Positions 27,908 to 36,455 of a DNA stretch of 64,000 nucleotides are shown here, piece after piece. The stretch is from NCBI GenBank assembly GCA_965204685.1, contig OZ242004.1, positions 186,001-250,000 on the forward strand. The letters are read 5' to 3'. Each line of letters starts with the position of its first letter. Position 1 is the stretch's first letter. Made by a program: the position numbers and the translations under genes. The notes below the pieces were generated by a model. That model searched no databases. It was not told the DNA's origin and saw only the letters and a list, made by a program, of their open reading frames with translations. Origin of the DNA: Bin87 sp965204685 (GTDB lineage Bacteria; Chloroflexota; Dehalococcoidia; Lucifugimonadales; UBA3495).

Positions 27908-28239
27908 GAGTGATGCTCGATCACTGCACGCTGGCAACCATTCGTCATCACCTACCCGACCACCAAGTTTCCACCGCCGCCCTAATGCGCTGGCAACGGC
28001 ATCAAAACGGCGATCTAATTGCCGCGGCCGAGGCCGCTGGCTTCGATACCTTCCTAACCGCCGACCAGAGCATCCCATATCAAGTGAATATGCAACGCCG
28101 CAACATCGCAATCGTCGTGGTCACGTCCAACCACAGCCCCAGCGTCATCGCGCAAGCCCTGGCAATATCCGACGCCATCCACAACACCGAGCCCGGCCAG
28201 ATCAGCACCGTCACAACACCGCGCCTCCGCCGTTCCTAA
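27904..28239 (+). CDS. PIN-like toxin (DUF5615/Mut7-C type)
   Basis: A 111-residue PIN-like protein. MRVMLDHCTLATIRHHLPDH gives the first acidic residue after strand one. GDLIAAAEAAGFDTFLTADQ gives the internal acid and the TxDQ motif that replaces TxDxDF in this family, and later NIAIVVVTSNH. Family members are putative RNase toxins paired with DUF433 antitoxins. The start overlaps the antitoxin stop, so the pair is translationally coupled. The C-terminal tail after residue ~95 is longer than usual. Confidence 0.8.
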   Translation: MRVMLDHCTLATIRHHLPDHQVSTAALMRWQRHQNGDLIAAAEAAGFDTFLTADQSIPYQVNMQRRNIAIVVVTSNHSPSVIAQALAISDAIHNTEPGQISTVTTPRLRRS

Positions 28240-28363
28240 CCTCGCTCCCGGAGACTGAAACTGCCGCGGCTGCAAGGTTACGGCCCGCACTATGGACTAT
28301 CAACCGCACTTTCATCGGCACGGTGAGATAAGAGGACTCAATAGTCCAGGAGCCAGTTGCCCA

Positions 28364-28549
28364 ATGGTCATCTACCAGTCATTAGTCAACACGTTCGTCA
28401 CGCCAGTCATCGAACGACGTAAAGCTGAAGGCGCCCGAGCCCAGAACGAACTCTCGCAAGCTCTGTTGCGACGCAAGCAACAAGCCGAAGCCCAGGGACT
28501 GGCTTTCAACGAACCTCACCCAAGGACGGACCAGAACTCCAATTCATAG
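28364..28549 (+). CDS. Short charged helical protein
   Basis: 61 residues (MVIYQSLVNTFVTPVIERRK, then helical QNELSQALLRRKQQAEAQG, ending in an acidic NEPHPRTDQ). It resembles short coiled proteins with ERRxxEAxARG patterns, but I cannot name a family. It is followed by a hairpin terminator. Confidence 0.4.
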   Translation: MVIYQSLVNTFVTPVIERRKAEGARAQNELSQALLRRKQQAEAQGLAFNEPHPRTDQNSNS

Positions 28550-28586
28550 TCCACCCCGCCACAACCTCGCACGTCATCTGGCCACA

Positions 28587-28608
28587 CCCCGCCGCAAAAT
28601 CGGCGGGG
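28587..28608. terminator. GC-rich hairpin
   Basis: CCCCGCCG-CAAAAT-CGGCGGGG, a perfect 8-bp stem 38 bp after the short helical gene. It is followed by a weak T-containing run, so it is probably a terminator. Confidence 0.55.
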
Positions 28609-29106
28609 TCGTTGCACTTTCTACCATTCCCAACCCCCCGCCGCTCTCCGGCAAATCCAGTCCTCCGTCATGTCAACCGGCTACTTCCACCCAAATGGCG
28701 GACAGATAAATCCGCCGGCCCTTCATTGTCTCGGCCATCCACCGCATCGCCGGAAAAACCAAGCACCGTCCAACTGCGCCAAATTATCGACGACCAAGCC
28801 AGTCGATGACCGCCCAATCCGAAGCAGCATCCGTAGGGATAGTCCGATGTCGTTGCATGCTTCCAGCTCTCCCATGCCGGTTCCCATGCCTACACGGGAA
28901 TAACTCGAACCCGTCAAGCGGTAGACGTCGACCTAAAGGTCGGCTGAGGGCCGAAGATGTCCAAGACACATAGGTCCAGACCCTGCCGGACACGCCATCA
29001 TTTTTGACAGCATCAAGCCTCCCAGCATATCGTGGCATTCCCAAGAAGGATCAATTCCGGCCACCGAACCGCACTTCGACAGGCCGACGCTGAAGGAGCA
29101 AAAAAC
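28609..29106. other. Intergenic, no gene seen
   Basis: I find no convincing protein on either strand. The last ~30 bp hold the ribosome binding site (GAAGGAGC) of the Panacea gene. GGCGGA-N8-TCCGCC at ~28697-28716 is a weak hairpin. Confidence 0.4.
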
Positions 29107-29670
29107 ATGGACGCACCAACTTTCGACCTGCGGTCGGACAAGCTGACCGAGGCCGTGGTCTACCTGGTCAACAGGTCCCAGAACGACCCCAACTTCGGCG
29201 AGACCAAGCTGGTCACGATGCTGTACTACGCCGACTGCGCAGCATACCTGCGAACGGGAGAACCCATTACCGGCGCCACCTACCTGCGCTACCCGCACGG
29301 CCCGTACCCGCAGGCATGGGCAGCCCGCAGAAACGCCATGACGATGGCCGGCGACGTGGACATATTCTCCGAAGAATTGGGGGACGACGTCCACAGGCAC
29401 CGCTGGATCGCAAACCGACCAGTACACGCGGAAGTTCTATCTTCTCAAGATGAGACCATCCTCAACCAGCAACTGGAACGCTTTGCCGACTTCGATGCCA
29501 CCCAAATAGTGGACTACGCCCACCAGGAGTTCGGCTGGATACTGACCGAACCCGGCGAGGCAATACCCTATGACCTGGCGGGATTGTCCGACGTCCCGCT
29601 GACCGATAAAAACCTCGACACTGCCAAGAGGATCGCCGCCAATGCCGCCAGTAGACGAACGGCCGTATGA
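29107..29670 (+). CDS. Panacea-domain antitoxin (DUF4065/SocA-like)
   Basis: A 187-residue protein. Start ATG 29107 is chosen on AAGGAG nine bases upstream. The domain spans nearly the whole chain: KLTEAVVYLVNRS, ETKLVTMLYYADCAAYLRTG, then TYLRYPHGPYPQAWAA with the conserved G-P-Y turn. Panacea proteins act as antitoxins against unrelated toxins. The next gene overlaps by 29 bp and is toxin-like, so this is a typical two-gene module with the antitoxin first. Confidence 0.85.
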   Translation: MDAPTFDLRSDKLTEAVVYLVNRSQNDPNFGETKLVTMLYYADCAAYLRTGEPITGATYLRYPHGPYPQAWAARRNAMTMAGDVDIFSEELGDDVHRHRWIANRPVHAEVLSSQDETILNQQLERFADFDATQIVDYAHQEFGWILTEPGEAIPYDLAGLSDVPLTDKNLDTAKRIAANAASRRTAV

Positions 29671-29920
29671 GGTCATTGAGCGAGAGCCGTTCCTACGCGG
29701 CTGGGCTGATGCCGTCCAGAACGACGAAGTCACCGAAGAGTCGGGGCGTTTCCTCGCGAGGTTCCGGAGCAGGCTTGCGCGAAATCCTCGTCAGTTCAGG
29801 CATTTTGAAGGATTGCCCATCGACACTCGGGCCGTAACGTACGACCGAAGATCCATCATCTGGCACTGCGTCGTTGAGGACGACCACGCGGTATACCTGG
29901 AAGACCTCGCACTCGTATGA
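29642..29920 (+). CDS. RelE/ParE-like toxin partner of Panacea
   Basis: A 92-residue protein. YEVIEREPFLRGWADAV is a first strand and helix; FLARFRSRLARNPRQFRHF is the basic helix; DTRAVTYDRRSIIWHCVVED and VYLEDLAL are the last strands, in the compact fold order of RelE/ParE toxins. The start lies inside the Panacea gene, so expression is coupled. The target (ribosome, gyrase or other) cannot be told from sequence. Confidence 0.6.
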   Translation: MPPVDERPYEVIEREPFLRGWADAVQNDEVTEESGRFLARFRSRLARNPRQFRHFEGLPIDTRAVTYDRRSIIWHCVVEDDHAVYLEDLALV

Positions 29921-29965
29921 CAGGCATACCGACCGTCTGCTTGACCATCGTCGCACGGAGTCCAG

Positions 29966-30202
29966 CTACTGTAACGCGGCCCGACCCGGCGAATCTCCCG
30001 GATCGACACGGCGGTTCACCAGTCCACCCAGTCCCAGATGATGGGCCAGGGTCACCGGCAGGATGAGCCGCTCATCGGCCACCGGGTGGCGCTTGTCAAA
30101 GGCAATGTGGATGCGGGCGAGTTGATCCGGTGGTAATATCCGTCGGGCGCTCCTCGTTTCGGGCTGGTTTTCCGCTTTCAGTATCGCCGAAGCTGGGAAC
30201 AC
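29966..30202 (-). pseudogene. IS1380 transposase N-terminal relic
   Basis: The frame reads AENQPETRSARRILPPDQLA and LILPVTLAHHLGLGGLVNRR, matching the first ~75 residues of the transposase at 26634. Nothing downstream of this remains. Confidence 0.75.
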
Positions 30203-30252
30203 TCTCCTGTGTCATCACCATGACGCCATACATAGGGGAACCTGTTTAGTCA

Positions 30253-31392
30253 ATGGCATTTCGCTTCATTCATTCCGCCGACTGGCAGATCGGCAAAGTT
30301 TTCCGCTTCACTGACGGTGCGGAGATGGGCGGCCTCCAGGTGGCGCGACTGGAGGCGATCACGCGCATCGCCAATCTCGCCGACGAGCACGACGTGAGTC
30401 ATGTATTGGTTGCAGGCGACGTTTACGACCACGCAGCGCCCTCCCCCCGCACACGCAATCAGGTCGTCGAGCGAATGCGCGCTCACACGTCGGTACAGTG
30501 GCATCTGTTGCCGGGAAACCATGATCCGCATCAGCCCAACGGACTGTGGGACCAACTCCGAAAGCGTGGCCTGCCTGACAACGTCCACGCGCATACGGAA
30601 CCCACCGCTGCCGTCATCGAGCAGGATGCCGCTGTCCTGCTCCCGGCTCCACTCCAACATCGTCGCACCCTCAATGACCCCACTGCCTGGATGGACGAGC
30701 AGGTCACCGATGACAGCCTGATACGCATCGGTCTGGCTCATGGCGCCGTCTACGGCTTCGATACAAGTGAGGAACAGAGAGCCAATCCGATCGACCCCAC
30801 GCGGCCTGAGCTTGCTCGACTTGACTACCTGGCGCTGGGCGACTGGCATGGAGAGCTTCGGGTAAACGAGCGTTGCTGGTACAGCGGCACGCCCGAGACG
30901 GACTCGTTCCAGACGCGGGGTAAGGGCACAGCCTTGCTGGTGGAGATCGACGGTCCGAAGGAGTTGCCACAGATCACTCCGCTGTCGACGGGTCAGTACC
31001 ACTGGGAAACGCTGGATGAGCGCGTGGAGAACCTGGAAGACGTAGATCTGCTCGAGCGCAAATTGCGGAACCTGAACGGCGACCTCAATCACACGCTGGT
31101 CGATCTGAAACTCTCGGGAGCGCTCTCTATAGCTGACCTGCTGCACTTCGAGGAACAGATCGTCGAGGGGGTGGCCGCAGCGCTTTACCATCTTCGGATA
31201 GACCGGGGGCAGTTGTTTCCGGAACCCACCGACGACGACCTTGACAGCATCGATCCGGGCGGGATTGTGCGCGCCGCTGCTGAAAGGCTGCGAGAAATGG
31301 TCGAGTCTGGAGGGAGCGACGCCCAACTCGCCCGCGCCGCCCTTCACCGACTCTACATCGAACACAAGAAGCTCGAGTGGGGGCAACGATGA
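30253..31392 (+). CDS. SbcD/Mre11/YhaO-like metallophosphoesterase
   Basis: A 379-residue DNA-repair-type phosphoesterase. The metal motifs appear in order: FIHSADWQIG (D-x-H variant HSADWQ), VLVAGDVYDH (GDxxD), LLPGNHDPHQ (GNHD), then RIGLAHGAVYG and DYLALGDWHGEL (GDxH). A C-terminal region of ~130 residues after the catalytic domain would contact the partner ATPase. The gene overlaps the next ATG by four bases. The pair should form an Mre11-Rad50-type nuclease acting on DNA ends. Confidence 0.88.
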   Translation: MAFRFIHSADWQIGKVFRFTDGAEMGGLQVARLEAITRIANLADEHDVSHVLVAGDVYDHAAPSPRTRNQVVERMRAHTSVQWHLLPGNHDPHQPNGLWDQLRKRGLPDNVHAHTEPTAAVIEQDAAVLLPAPLQHRRTLNDPTAWMDEQVTDDSLIRIGLAHGAVYGFDTSEEQRANPIDPTRPELARLDYLALGDWHGELRVNERCWYSGTPETDSFQTRGKGTALLVEIDGPKELPQITPLSTGQYHWETLDERVENLEDVDLLERKLRNLNGDLNHTLVDLKLSGALSIADLLHFEEQIVEGVAAALYHLRIDRGQLFPEPTDDDLDSIDPGGIVRAAAERLREMVESGGSDAQLARAALHRLYIEHKKLEWGQR

Positions 31393-34076
31393 AGCTGCGC
31401 AAGCTCTCGGTCAACCAGTTAAAGCGCTTCACCGTGCCGACGCGGTTGGGCGAGCTCAGCGATGGGCTCAATCTGGTCGTTGGGCCGAACGAGCTCGGTA
31501 AATCGACCCTGTTGGATGCGCTTCGAGCAGTGCTGTTCGAGCGCCACGGCTCCAGGGCACAGCCAATCGTGGCACTGCAAAACGCTCGAAGCGGCGCCGC
31601 GCCGGTCGTTGAACTGGTTTTTGAAATCGGCGGCGCTGAGTACACGCTGACCAAGCGCTTCGTCAAGAACCCCTATGCGCGGCTGCAGTGTCCTGATGGA
31701 ACACTGCTCGAATCGGACGCTGCCGAGAATGAATTGCGCAACCTGCTGGGTTACACCGAGGCAGGCTACCGCGGCGCAACTTCGGAATCGCTTGGGATGT
31801 GGGGCGTCCTATGGGTTCTGCAGGGACAGTCATTCGGCAGACCGGACCTCCCCGCTTCAGCACTGGCAAGTCTCAGCGCAGGACTGGAGTCGGAGGTAGG
31901 GACCGTCCTCGGAGGCCGCCGTGGCAGAGAACTGCCTCAGGTCATAAAACAGCAGCAGGAGGAACTGGTGACTCCGGTCCGGCGTCAGCCGCGCGGGCCA
32001 TACAAGGACGCGCTTGATGACGTCAGCGAGCTCGAACAACGTCTCAGCACGCAACAGCAGCAGAAGTCGGAGATGTCGGAAACGCTCGAGCAGTTGGCCG
32101 CGACGACGGAAAGGCTTGAGCGGCTGGAGAACGGCAGCCAGGATCGCATCGATCAGAAAGAGCTTACGGAGGCTCGGGAGCAGCTTGACGAGGTGATGCG
32201 CCACGACCTGCAACTCGAAGCCGCCCACAGCGAACTCCATAACCGGCAGAGGCAGTTGGAGCAAGTGGAACTCGCCCAAACCGAGCGCGCATCCCGGAGA
32301 GCAGAGCTCAAGACGAATCAGGAAAAGCTGAAGCAGGACACCGAGCGGCTGGAGGGACTCCAAAAGCATCAGCAAGAATCCTCGGCCGCACTTGATGAAC
32401 TCCGGCAGGCTGCGACGGACGCCGAAGCGGCCGTTGAAGTAGCGACACAGTCAGAGGCAAGATGGCGCCGTACCCTGGATCGAATCACTCGCTCCACAGA
32501 GTTGAACGACCTGCTCCGCCAACAGAGTGCTGTCGAGGCTGCGCAGGAACGACTTACTGATGCCCGGCGGCAAGCCGAACAAATCAAGGTCACGGACGAA
32601 TCGCTGCAACGGATACGCCAAGCCACGGAAGCAGCCCAACAGGCAAACGCACGGCTCAGCGTGGCGGCAACGCGCGTCACCTTTGACATCCCAAGCGACC
32701 GTCTTACCGGCATTGAAGTCGACGGCGTTCCGTTGACGGACCCGCCCAGGGCGGTCGAGGCAGTGGAGCCGGTCAGCATCTCCATCCCCGGGCGGGGAAG
32801 GATTCTAATCGAGCCGGCCGTCGCCGACCGTGACCAACTCTTGCGCGCGGAAAGGGAAGCCAAAGCAGAGCTGGAGGCCGCACTCGGCGAAGTCGAGGCG
32901 AAAACGCTTGCCGAAGCACAGATCCTGCGTGACCAACGGCGTGACCTCGAAGTCATCGCCGACGCGGCCCAACAGGAACTGGAACGAATCGCGCCGGACG
33001 ACGGCGCAGCGACACTTCAACCTCGGATCGACGAGTTGCGCCGCACACTGGAGGGGCTACCGGCGGACGAGGATACGCCGGAAAAAGTGCAAGCAGAGGC
33101 CGCCCTGGAATCAGCTCAGGCAGACCTGCAGAAGGCAAGAGGCGAGGAACGGGTCGCTCGCGAGGCTGTGGATGAGAAGGCGCGAGCTGTCACAGACCTC
33201 GAGGTGGAAGTGCGCACACTGCAAAACGCCGTGGAAAGTCAGACCGAGGTGGTTGAAAGGCGGGGTGAACAGCTCCGGAGCGACGCCGAAGGCGTACCCG
33301 ATCAGCAACTAGCAGAAGCGCACGAAACAGCATCGCAAGCCGTGACGGAACAGAAACAAACCGTCTCCTCGCTGGAGGCGGAGCGACCGGCCGGTGCTAG
33401 GACTCAGCTGGAAGCCCGCATCTCACGACTCCAGGCGGCGATTGACAAACGCGAAAGCGACCGCGTCAATCTAAGAATCGAGAGCGTCCGACTGAGTGAG
33501 CGCATCGAAGCTCACGATAGTGCCGGCATCGACGAAACCATCGAACACACGCAGCATGAACTTGAACAGGCGACACTGCGACGCGACCGTTTTGAACGCG
33601 AAGTTGATGTCCTTGACCTCCTGGCCGAGACGCTTCGCACAGCCGAGAGCAATGCCAAAGAACGCTACGTCGCCCCAGTCGTCAATCGCATCCATCCGTA
33701 CCTCCAAATGCTCTTCCCTGACGCTGAAATCAACATAGGCGAGGACATGTACATCACAGGGATGTCCCGACACGCGGGATACGAGGAAAGTTTCGATCAT
33801 CTGAGCATGGGTACCCAGGAGCAGATCGCCGTCCTCGTTCGCCTGGCCTTCGCCGAAATGCTGATTGACCAAGGCGCACCCGCAGCCGTGGTCCTGGACG
33901 ATGCGCTAGTGTTTTCCGACGACCCGCGGATGCAGCTGATGTTCGATATCCTCTCGCACGCCGCACGGCGCGTACAAATCTTGGTTTTCACCTGTCGCGA
34001 GCAACTCTTCGAGGGTCTCGGCGCACACCAACCGCAGCTCGCCGAGGTCGATCCCGAGTCTCTCCGCTCGGCCTAA
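31389..34076 (+). CDS. SbcC/Rad50/YhaN-like ATPase
   Basis: A 895-residue protein started at ATG 31389 inside the stop of the phosphoesterase gene. The N-terminus is the Rad50-like ATPase lobe: MKLRKLSVNQLKRFTVPTRL, then Walker A VVGPNELGKSTLLDALRAVL. Residues ~190-730 are long heptad-rich coiled coils with high Glu/Gln/Arg, broken around residue 440 by a beta-rich segment. The C-terminal lobe has the signature-like DHLSMGTQEQIAVLVRLAFA and Walker B AVVLDDALVFSDD. It is the ATP-driven partner of 30253-31392. Confidence 0.88.
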   Translation: MKLRKLSVNQLKRFTVPTRLGELSDGLNLVVGPNELGKSTLLDALRAVLFERHGSRAQPIVALQNARSGAAPVVELVFEIGGAEYTLTKRFVKNPYARLQCPDGTLLESDAAENELRNLLGYTEAGYRGATSESLGMWGVLWVLQGQSFGRPDLPASALASLSAGLESEVGTVLGGRRGRELPQVIKQQQEELVTPVRRQPRGPYKDALDDVSELEQRLSTQQQQKSEMSETLEQLAATTERLERLENGSQDRIDQKELTEAREQLDEVMRHDLQLEAAHSELHNRQRQLEQVELAQTERASRRAELKTNQEKLKQDTERLEGLQKHQQESSAALDELRQAATDAEAAVEVATQSEARWRRTLDRITRSTELNDLLRQQSAVEAAQERLTDARRQAEQIKVTDESLQRIRQATEAAQQANARLSVAATRVTFDIPSDRLTGIEVDGVPLTDPPRAVEAVEPVSISIPGRGRILIEPAVADRDQLLRAEREAKAELEAALGEVEAKTLAEAQILRDQRRDLEVIADAAQQELERIAPDDGAATLQPRIDELRRTLEGLPADEDTPEKVQAEAALESAQADLQKARGEERVAREAVDEKARAVTDLEVEVRTLQNAVESQTEVVERRGEQLRSDAEGVPDQQLAEAHETASQAVTEQKQTVSSLEAERPAGARTQLEARISRLQAAIDKRESDRVNLRIESVRLSERIEAHDSAGIDETIEHTQHELEQATLRRDRFEREVDVLDLLAETLRTAESNAKERYVAPVVNRIHPYLQMLFPDAEINIGEDMYITGMSRHAGYEESFDHLSMGTQEQIAVLVRLAFAEMLIDQGAPAAVVLDDALVFSDDPRMQLMFDILSHAARRVQILVFTCREQLFEGLGAHQPQLAEVDPESLRSA

Positions 34077-34137
34077 TCCTGTTCAAGCTGGCGGGCTTTC
34101 GAAGGCCCAACAATCTGCGAGCGTCATATCTGGACGA

Positions 34138-34168
34138 CCCACCGGAAAGTTCGCAACACGGTACACTT
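34138..34168. repeat. 31-bp repeat, copy A
   Basis: CCCACCGGAAAGTTCGCAAC and on; 29 of 31 bases match 37036-37066. It lies exactly at the truncated start of the VOC fragment, so it is probably an insertion-element end. Confidence 0.7.
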
Positions 34169-34387
34169 TGGCCCATCCAGCGAGTGTCGAACCATGGCCT
34201 GTCGCTGGGCATCTACATCAAGGACCCGGATGGCAATGGCATCGAGGTCTACTACGAGACGCCGCGAGAGGAGTGGCACCGGCAGGACAACCCGTTCATG
34301 AGCGGGGGCCGGCCGCAGGGCAACTTCCCCGGCCCGTGGGAAGCCGATCTGGTGCCGGACGGCGTGGCCGCAGCGCAGAGCCGCTAA
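34169..34387 (+). pseudogene. VOC/glyoxalase-fold dioxygenase, C-terminal fragment
   Basis: The frame reads RVSNHGLSLGIYIKDPDGNG then IEVYYETPREEWHRQDNP, the last metal-binding module of extradiol-dioxygenase-like VOC proteins (H...GIYxxDPDGNxxExY). The N-terminal module is lost at the 31-bp repeat. It points to a former aromatic-ring cleavage gene. Confidence 0.75.
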
Positions 34388-34534
34388 ACCTCGGAGACAC
34401 TCGTCAACTGAAGCGGGGCGCACGGCTGTGCGCCGCCACACTATTACCGTGGCTCCCGATAGCGCTTGGATTAAGGTCGTTAGCACCGGGGTGCTGGTTT
34501 GAAACCTGCCCCTGCGTTTTGGTCGCGAGCCGGG

Positions 34535-34930
34535 CTACTGGACGACGGCAATCGCTTCGATTTCAATAAGCATGTCGGGGTCGACGAGGCGGCTGATCTC
34601 GACCAAAGTGCTGGCCGGGTAGTCCGATTTGAAGAACTCGGCGCGCACCTCGTGAATGGCGGAGAAGTGCTCGGCAATGTTGGTCACAAACACGGTCACC
34701 TTCACCACGTCGTCCAGCGTGGCGCCAGCCTCGGCCAGCACCGCCTGCGTATTCTCCAGGACCTTGCGGGTCTGGGCGCGGATGTCGCCGCGGCCCACAA
34801 GCTGGCCGTCAACTCCGCGGGCCACCTGCCCGGAGGCGAACACCATCCGGCCGGCCGGGACGGCTACTCCCTGGGACATGATGCCGGCGGGAGTCGCGAC
34901 TTCGCTGCTCTGCAGAATCGTTTTAGCCAT
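34535..34930 (-). CDS. RidA/YjgF-family protein
   Basis: A 131-residue RidA-fold protein started at ATG 34930 because GAGGGTGAG lies just upstream. It has the family core GIMSQGVAVPAGRMVFASGQ, the QTRKVLENTQAVLAEAGATL helix and the C-terminal STLVEISRLVDPDMLIEIEA, where the Arg that binds the carboxylate of imines is present. RidA proteins hydrolyse reactive enamine/imine intermediates, or act as chorismatase-like or degradative subtypes. It neighbours two monooxygenase genes and a VOC fragment, suggesting a catabolic role. Confidence 0.88.
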   Translation of the reverse strand: MAKTILQSSEVATPAGIMSQGVAVPAGRMVFASGQVARGVDGQLVGRGDIRAQTRKVLENTQAVLAEAGATLDDVVKVTVFVTNIAEHFSAIHEVRAEFFKSDYPASTLVEISRLVDPDMLIEIEAIAVVQ

Positions 34931-35014
34931 TCTCACCCTCATCCTAACCCTCTCCCTGGGGGAAAGGGGATATTAATTAACGGGTCCTCTCCCAGGGGGG
35001 ATAGGGAGCAAAAG

Positions 35015-35335
35015 TTACTTCCACTCGGCGTCAGTGGGCCAGACGTTGGTACTGCCCCGGGCCGCGCCCTGCAGCACCGGGTCGGCCCGCATGGGGCCCA
35101 TGGTCTCGATCGCCTTGAGATAGTGTTCTGACGCCTGGTGGGCCTTGAAAGCGTCCTCGTCGACGTAGATTTCGTAGACCCAGAGCCGGTTGCGGTCACC
35201 GGCGTCCTGAATCACGTCGAAGCGCAGGCAGCCAGGTTCGGTGTTGGCGGCCGCTTGAGCGTTGGGCAGCAACGCCTTGACGAATTCGTCCTTGCAGCCT
35301 TCCTTGATCTGAATGGGGGCGATGATGACGTACAT
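35015..35335 (-). CDS. ABM-domain monooxygenase, paralogue 1
   Basis: A 106-residue antibiotic-biosynthesis-monooxygenase fold protein (MYVIIAPIQIKEGCKDEFVK). It has the EPGCLRFDVIQDAGDRN turn and the YEIYVDEDAFKAHQASEHYL helix with the conserved His. GGAGAAG precedes the ATG. The ABM fold acts as a cofactor-free oxygenase on quinol-like substrates. The start lies 11 bp after the stop of a close paralogue (35346-35663), and both end with the same STNVWPTDAEWK tail, so they arose by tandem duplication and form an operon. Confidence 0.85.
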   Translation of the reverse strand: MYVIIAPIQIKEGCKDEFVKALLPNAQAAANTEPGCLRFDVIQDAGDRNRLWVYEIYVDEDAFKAHQASEHYLKAIETMGPMRADPVLQGAARGSTNVWPTDAEWK

Positions 35336-35345
35336 GGCGCTTCTC

Positions 35346-35663
35346 CTACTTCCACTCGGCGTCGGTTGGCCAGACGTTGGTGCTGCCGCGGGCCGCACCC
35401 TGGATGCCCTCGACGCGGATGTCGGCGGTGGCGTCGCGGAACTTGATGAAGTGGGGCGCCTGGGTGTGGGCCTGGAAGGCCGCCTCGTCGTCGTAGACTT
35501 CATAGAGCCAGATGCGGTTCTCGTCGCCGGCGTCCTGGATGACGTCGAAGCGTCGGCACCCGGGCTCATCGTTCACCGAGCCGATGGCATCTGGGACAAT
35601 GGCGTCCATGAACTGCTGCTTGCAGCCCGGCTTGATCTGAATGGGCGCGATGATCACATACAT
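35346..35663 (-). CDS. ABM-domain monooxygenase, paralogue 2
   Basis: A 105-residue paralogue of 35015-35335, with the same MYVIIAPIQIKPGCKQQFMD start, EPGCRRFDVIQDAGDENRIW core and STNVWPTDAEWK end. AAGGAG lies 10 bases before the ATG at 35663. It is the first gene of the pair. The helix after YEVYDDEAAFQAHTQAPHF keeps the His. Divergence between the paralogues suggests two related substrates or a heterodimer. Confidence 0.85.
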   Translation of the reverse strand: MYVIIAPIQIKPGCKQQFMDAIVPDAIGSVNDEPGCRRFDVIQDAGDENRIWLYEVYDDEAAFQAHTQAPHFIKFRDATADIRVEGIQGAARGSTNVWPTDAEWK

Positions 35664-35941
35664 CTTTCGTACTCCTTCGACATGTTCACAATAAAATGGC
35701 GAGACTGTCGCAACACGGCCGAATCGTATCATAGTCTGAACCGTGATTTCTGTGATTGAATGATTGCCCTGAATTCCACCCCGCGAGTCGCTGCAATGCC
35801 CTTTCCTTCGAAAAGCTCAGGATGAATTCGACAGGCTCGCGATGAAATGGTGAGCCTGTGGAACCGGCAGACAATGACGCCCCAAGAACAGCGTGATTCC
35901 ATTCCGGAAACCACAAGGCAGACAGACACAGGAGTCGTGCC
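35664..35941. other. Intergenic between the ABM pair and the HpaB stub
   Basis: Divergent upstream region. CTTTTCGAAAAGCTCAG-like and GCCTGTGGAACCGGCAG stretches give weak hairpins, but I find no gene. Confidence 0.3.
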
Positions 35942-36004
35942 ATGCCAGCCAGAACCGGGGCGGAGTACATCGCCAACCTGAGGGAGAACGGCCCGGAGGT
36001 CTGA
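35942..36004 (+). pseudogene. HpaB-type flavin monooxygenase, 20-codon stub
   Basis: MPARTGAEYIANLRENGPEV then TGA. This is the characteristic N-terminus of 4-hydroxyphenylacetate 3-monooxygenase large subunits, with CACAGGAGTCGTGCC as ribosome binding site. The remaining ~460 residues are gone, apparently by deletion, leaving a translated-looking start. Confidence 0.6.
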
Positions 36005-36095
36005 GGTGGACCCGGATTTCGTACAGGCAGCTAAGTGAGAATCACATTGAAAACGGTTTATCATTTCGGCGGATGCTGACTAGAAAGCTTGAAAG

Positions 36096-36455
36096 ATGGA
36101 TAAAGGCATGAACGCAGTGCAACGGCAGGTGCCATTTGAAATCTTTTCCCTGGTTTCCCTGATTGGCCGTCCAGTTGAGCCGGAATGGAAAAGTAGCAGC
36201 CGTGGTTACGCTCTAAGGAAACCTGGCTCAGACTATTTTGGCTATGTGCGATTCAACCAATCCGGCATGTTTAACGTTCAAGCCCATCAACCTTTTTCCG
36301 ACCCCAAGCAGTTGTTCAAAGAAATAAATGGAGGAAGGAAAGGCTGGTGCTATGTAGACCCCAACGATACCGGTGCCGTCGGTTACGCCGTATCAGTGCT
36401 CGAATCCGCATGGTATGGTCGGCCATATTCAAAGAGGAGCCCGGCTGAAACCTGA
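36096..36455 (+). CDS. Hypothetical protein
   Basis: A 119-residue soluble protein. Start MDKGMNAVQRQVPFEIFSLV, with a second ATG at codon 5 as alternative. Features: RGYALRKPGSDYFGYVRFNQ, then PKQLFKEINGGRKGWCYVDP. It has no signal peptide and no known domain. The base composition is lower in GC than its neighbours, suggesting acquisition. It overlaps the start of the broken lipoprotein. Confidence 0.5.
   Translation: MDKGMNAVQRQVPFEIFSLVSLIGRPVEPEWKSSSRGYALRKPGSDYFGYVRFNQSGMFNVQAHQPFSDPKQLFKEINGGRKGWCYVDPNDTGAVGYAVSVLESAWYGRPYSKRSPAET

Noticed and set aside
30250..31386. Minus-strand frame spanning the whole phosphoesterase gene
   Set aside because: The plus strand has all five phosphoesterase motifs and a coupled partner; the opposite frame is a GC-rich shadow.
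30253..34076. Classical housekeeping sbcCD
   Set aside because: The ATPase is ~895 residues, with the YhaN-like coil layout and no zinc-hook CxxC in the coil centre, so the pair is named only as SbcD/SbcC-like.
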